A stretch of DNA of 64,000 nucleotides, taken from positions 589,443 through 653,442 of the forward strand of contig JABSRZ010000003.1 in NCBI GenBank assembly GCA_013214705.1, written 5' to 3'. Numbering within the stretch: the first letter of the stretch is position 1; each line of letters opens with the position of its first letter. The notes below the pieces were generated by a model that was not told the DNA's origin, searched no databases, and saw only the letters and a program-made list of their open reading frames with translations. Positions 63,081 to 64,000 of the stretch are shown here, piece by piece. A program made the position numbers and the translations under genes. Source of the DNA: Hyphomicrobiales bacterium. GTDB taxonomy: Bacteria > Pseudomonadota > Alphaproteobacteria > Rhizobiales > OSC116.

Positions 63081-63416
63081 CTAGTCCAATATTTCACCAG
63101 TGGTATTATCTATGTAAACATATCTAACTTTGCCAGTTTTTTGGTTAAAAATGCGCAACCTCAAAGCTTCAACATTGTTGTAAATCACAATTGTATGCTC
63201 ATGAATAATATCATTATTTTTCATAATATATGGCAAAATTTTCGACAAATCAACCGCGGCGATTTGCAAAAATTCAGAATTAACGATGCGTTTTATCTGG
63301 AGCGATGGTGAGTTTTTTGCAGTCGCGGCGTTGGTGGCCGTTGCCATAGTTGCGCTGGCCAAGATCAGAGCGAGGCTCAACTTACATAATTTTACTATTT
63401 GTATATATTTGTTCAC
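63081..63416 (-). CDS. Small periplasmic PepSY-like protein beside FeuPQ-like system
   Basis: 111 residues from the GTG at 63416 (an open frame to 63491 lacks a sensible signal). Signal peptide with hydrophobic LCKLSLALILASATMATA, cleavage near ATNA, and a PepSY-like C-terminal half ending VRYVYIDNTTGEILD. Being first in the operon before the regulator and kinase, it may modulate the kinase in the periplasm, as FeuN does for FeuQ (inference). Confidence 0.78.
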   Translation of the reverse strand: MNKYIQIVKLCKLSLALILASATMATATNAATAKNSPSLQIKRIVNSEFLQIAAVDLSKILPYIMKNNDIIHEHTIVIYNNVEALRLRIFNQKTGKVRYVYIDNTTGEILD

Positions 63417-63569
63417 TATAGTCTCTTCTAATGATGTTTGACCAAATATAGGCCATCCAACATGAACATTGGCTGAATGAATAATTAACATTTGTAATAA
63501 TTATTCTCGTCACCATTATGTTGAATTTATTAATAAAAAAATTAATGTTCTTGAAATAGGCGTAACTTA

Positions 63570-64000
63570 ATGACAAAAATATTTCCAAATTGGCAACCCA
63601 AGAATTCAGAACTATTTAGCAAACATATTGTTAAAGAACAACATAGTCTGCACCAACATGAATTGTTTACAGATGATGCGTTGGCGAAGCTAATCGAAAA
63701 GACACCGCGGTCAAATTATCACGTCAATACGCATGATCTGGTCAACATCCATAAGTCTACTTGGCGCGATGGAGAATTTGGAGACCTGAGCGGCAAACAA
63801 GTGTTACAAGCGGTTCGGGATGGCCATATTTGGATCAACATTCAAAAGCCATGGGAGGCCGACCCGGCTTATGGTGAAGTATTAGATCAAATGTTCGAAG
63901 AATTCGAAGCCAATGTGAGTGATTTCAGTACATTTCACGATAAAAATAAAATGACGATATTGATTTCATCGCCAAAAATTAAAGTTTTTTACCATTGTGA
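63570..64000 (+). CDS. Probable cupin/JmjC-like protein, 5' part only
   Basis: Open frame from the ATG at 63570 to the window edge, 143 residues, no signal peptide. Visible text includes HDLVNIHKSTWRDGEFGDLS, WINIQKPWEADPAYGEVLDQ and ILISSPKIKVFYHC at the edge, which resembles the segment leading into the HxD metal site of cupin-like/JmjC-type proteins. Divergent from the PepSY-FeuPQ operon. The decisive metal-binding part is outside the window. Confidence 0.6.
   Translation, partial: MTKIFPNWQPKNSELFSKHIVKEQHSLHQHELFTDDALAKLIEKTPRSNYHVNTHDLVNIHKSTWRDGEFGDLSGKQVLQAVRDGHIWINIQKPWEADPAYGEVLDQMFEEFEANVSDFSTFHDKNKMTILISSPKIKVFYHC

Noticed and set aside
1-64000. CRISPR array, tRNA or rRNA genes
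   Set aside because: No regularly spaced repeats and no tRNA- or rRNA-like sequence noticed in the intergenic regions when read through; a covariance-model search would be decisive.

Overview
The window looks like chromosome of an AT-leaning, free-living, aerobic alphaproteobacterium. The pointers are the c-type cytochrome maturation order ccmI-ccmE-ccmF-ccmH (the cycHJKL order), a FeuP/FeuQ-like (PhoP/PhoQ-type) two-component pair beside a small PepSY protein, a long bifunctional GlnE, a DivJ/PdhS-like histidine kinase, and several small-molecule catabolic islands, one with a TRAP transporter (common in marine alphaproteobacteria). I cannot assign a genus from the sequence alone. I see no rRNA, tRNA or CRISPR.

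Layout. 1-6.7 kb (minus strand): a tight glutarate/lysine-type operon of glutaryl-CoA dehydrogenase, class III CoA-transferase, EtfB/EtfA, an ornithine-cyclodeaminase-family protein and a C45 acyltransferase/hydrolase, followed by a sigma-54-type AAA+ protein cut by the window edge. A divergent LysR regulator sits at 6.8 kb. 7.7-10 kb: a mosaic IS3/IS481 relic and small genes, including two NTF2-like proteins. 10.1-13.7 kb: an XRE-cupin regulator with a PLP gamma-family lyase, a di-haem cytochrome c peroxidase and a Sel1-repeat protein. 13.8-22.9 kb: a self-contained divergent island of SsuD-like monooxygenase, aldo/keto reductase, flavin reductase and TRAP transporter on one strand, and GntR regulator, Gfo/Idh/MocA dehydrogenase and YeiH-type putative sulfate/sulfite exporter on the other. 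Two copies of a dyad operator lie between them. I read it as an organosulfonate (possibly sulfoquinovose) desulfonation system resembling the sulfo-SMO pathway but with a TRAP importer. This is the most interesting system in the window.

23-28.6 kb: a surface or envelope cluster of two FemAB/BioF2-like acyltransferases, an ATP-grasp ligase, a membrane protein and a MOP-family flippase, with no glycosyltransferase. 28.7-31.4 kb: tyrosine catabolism remains, with intact hppD, a Rieske protein and a MarR regulator facing decayed C-terminal pieces of homogentisate dioxygenase and fumarylacetoacetase. 31.4-38.9 kb: a complete five-step histidine utilisation locus (hutU, G, H, I and divergent hutF, C) with a perfect palindromic HutC operator region.

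39-50 kb: an NTF2-like protein, a phage-type fibre protein, a ThuA plus Gfo/Idh/MocA pair, a DUF2271/PepSY-flavoreductase/ApbE/two-component operon (predicted flavin-based metal or siderophore reduction), and an isolated phage-type lysis cassette (GH24 endolysin with overlapping spanin-like genes). 50-64 kb is core genome: histidine kinase, rpe, DUF1294, glnE, ccmHFEI, an unrecognised 472-residue protein, the FeuQ/FeuP-like pair with its PepSY protein, and the start of a probable cupin/JmjC-like gene running off the right edge.
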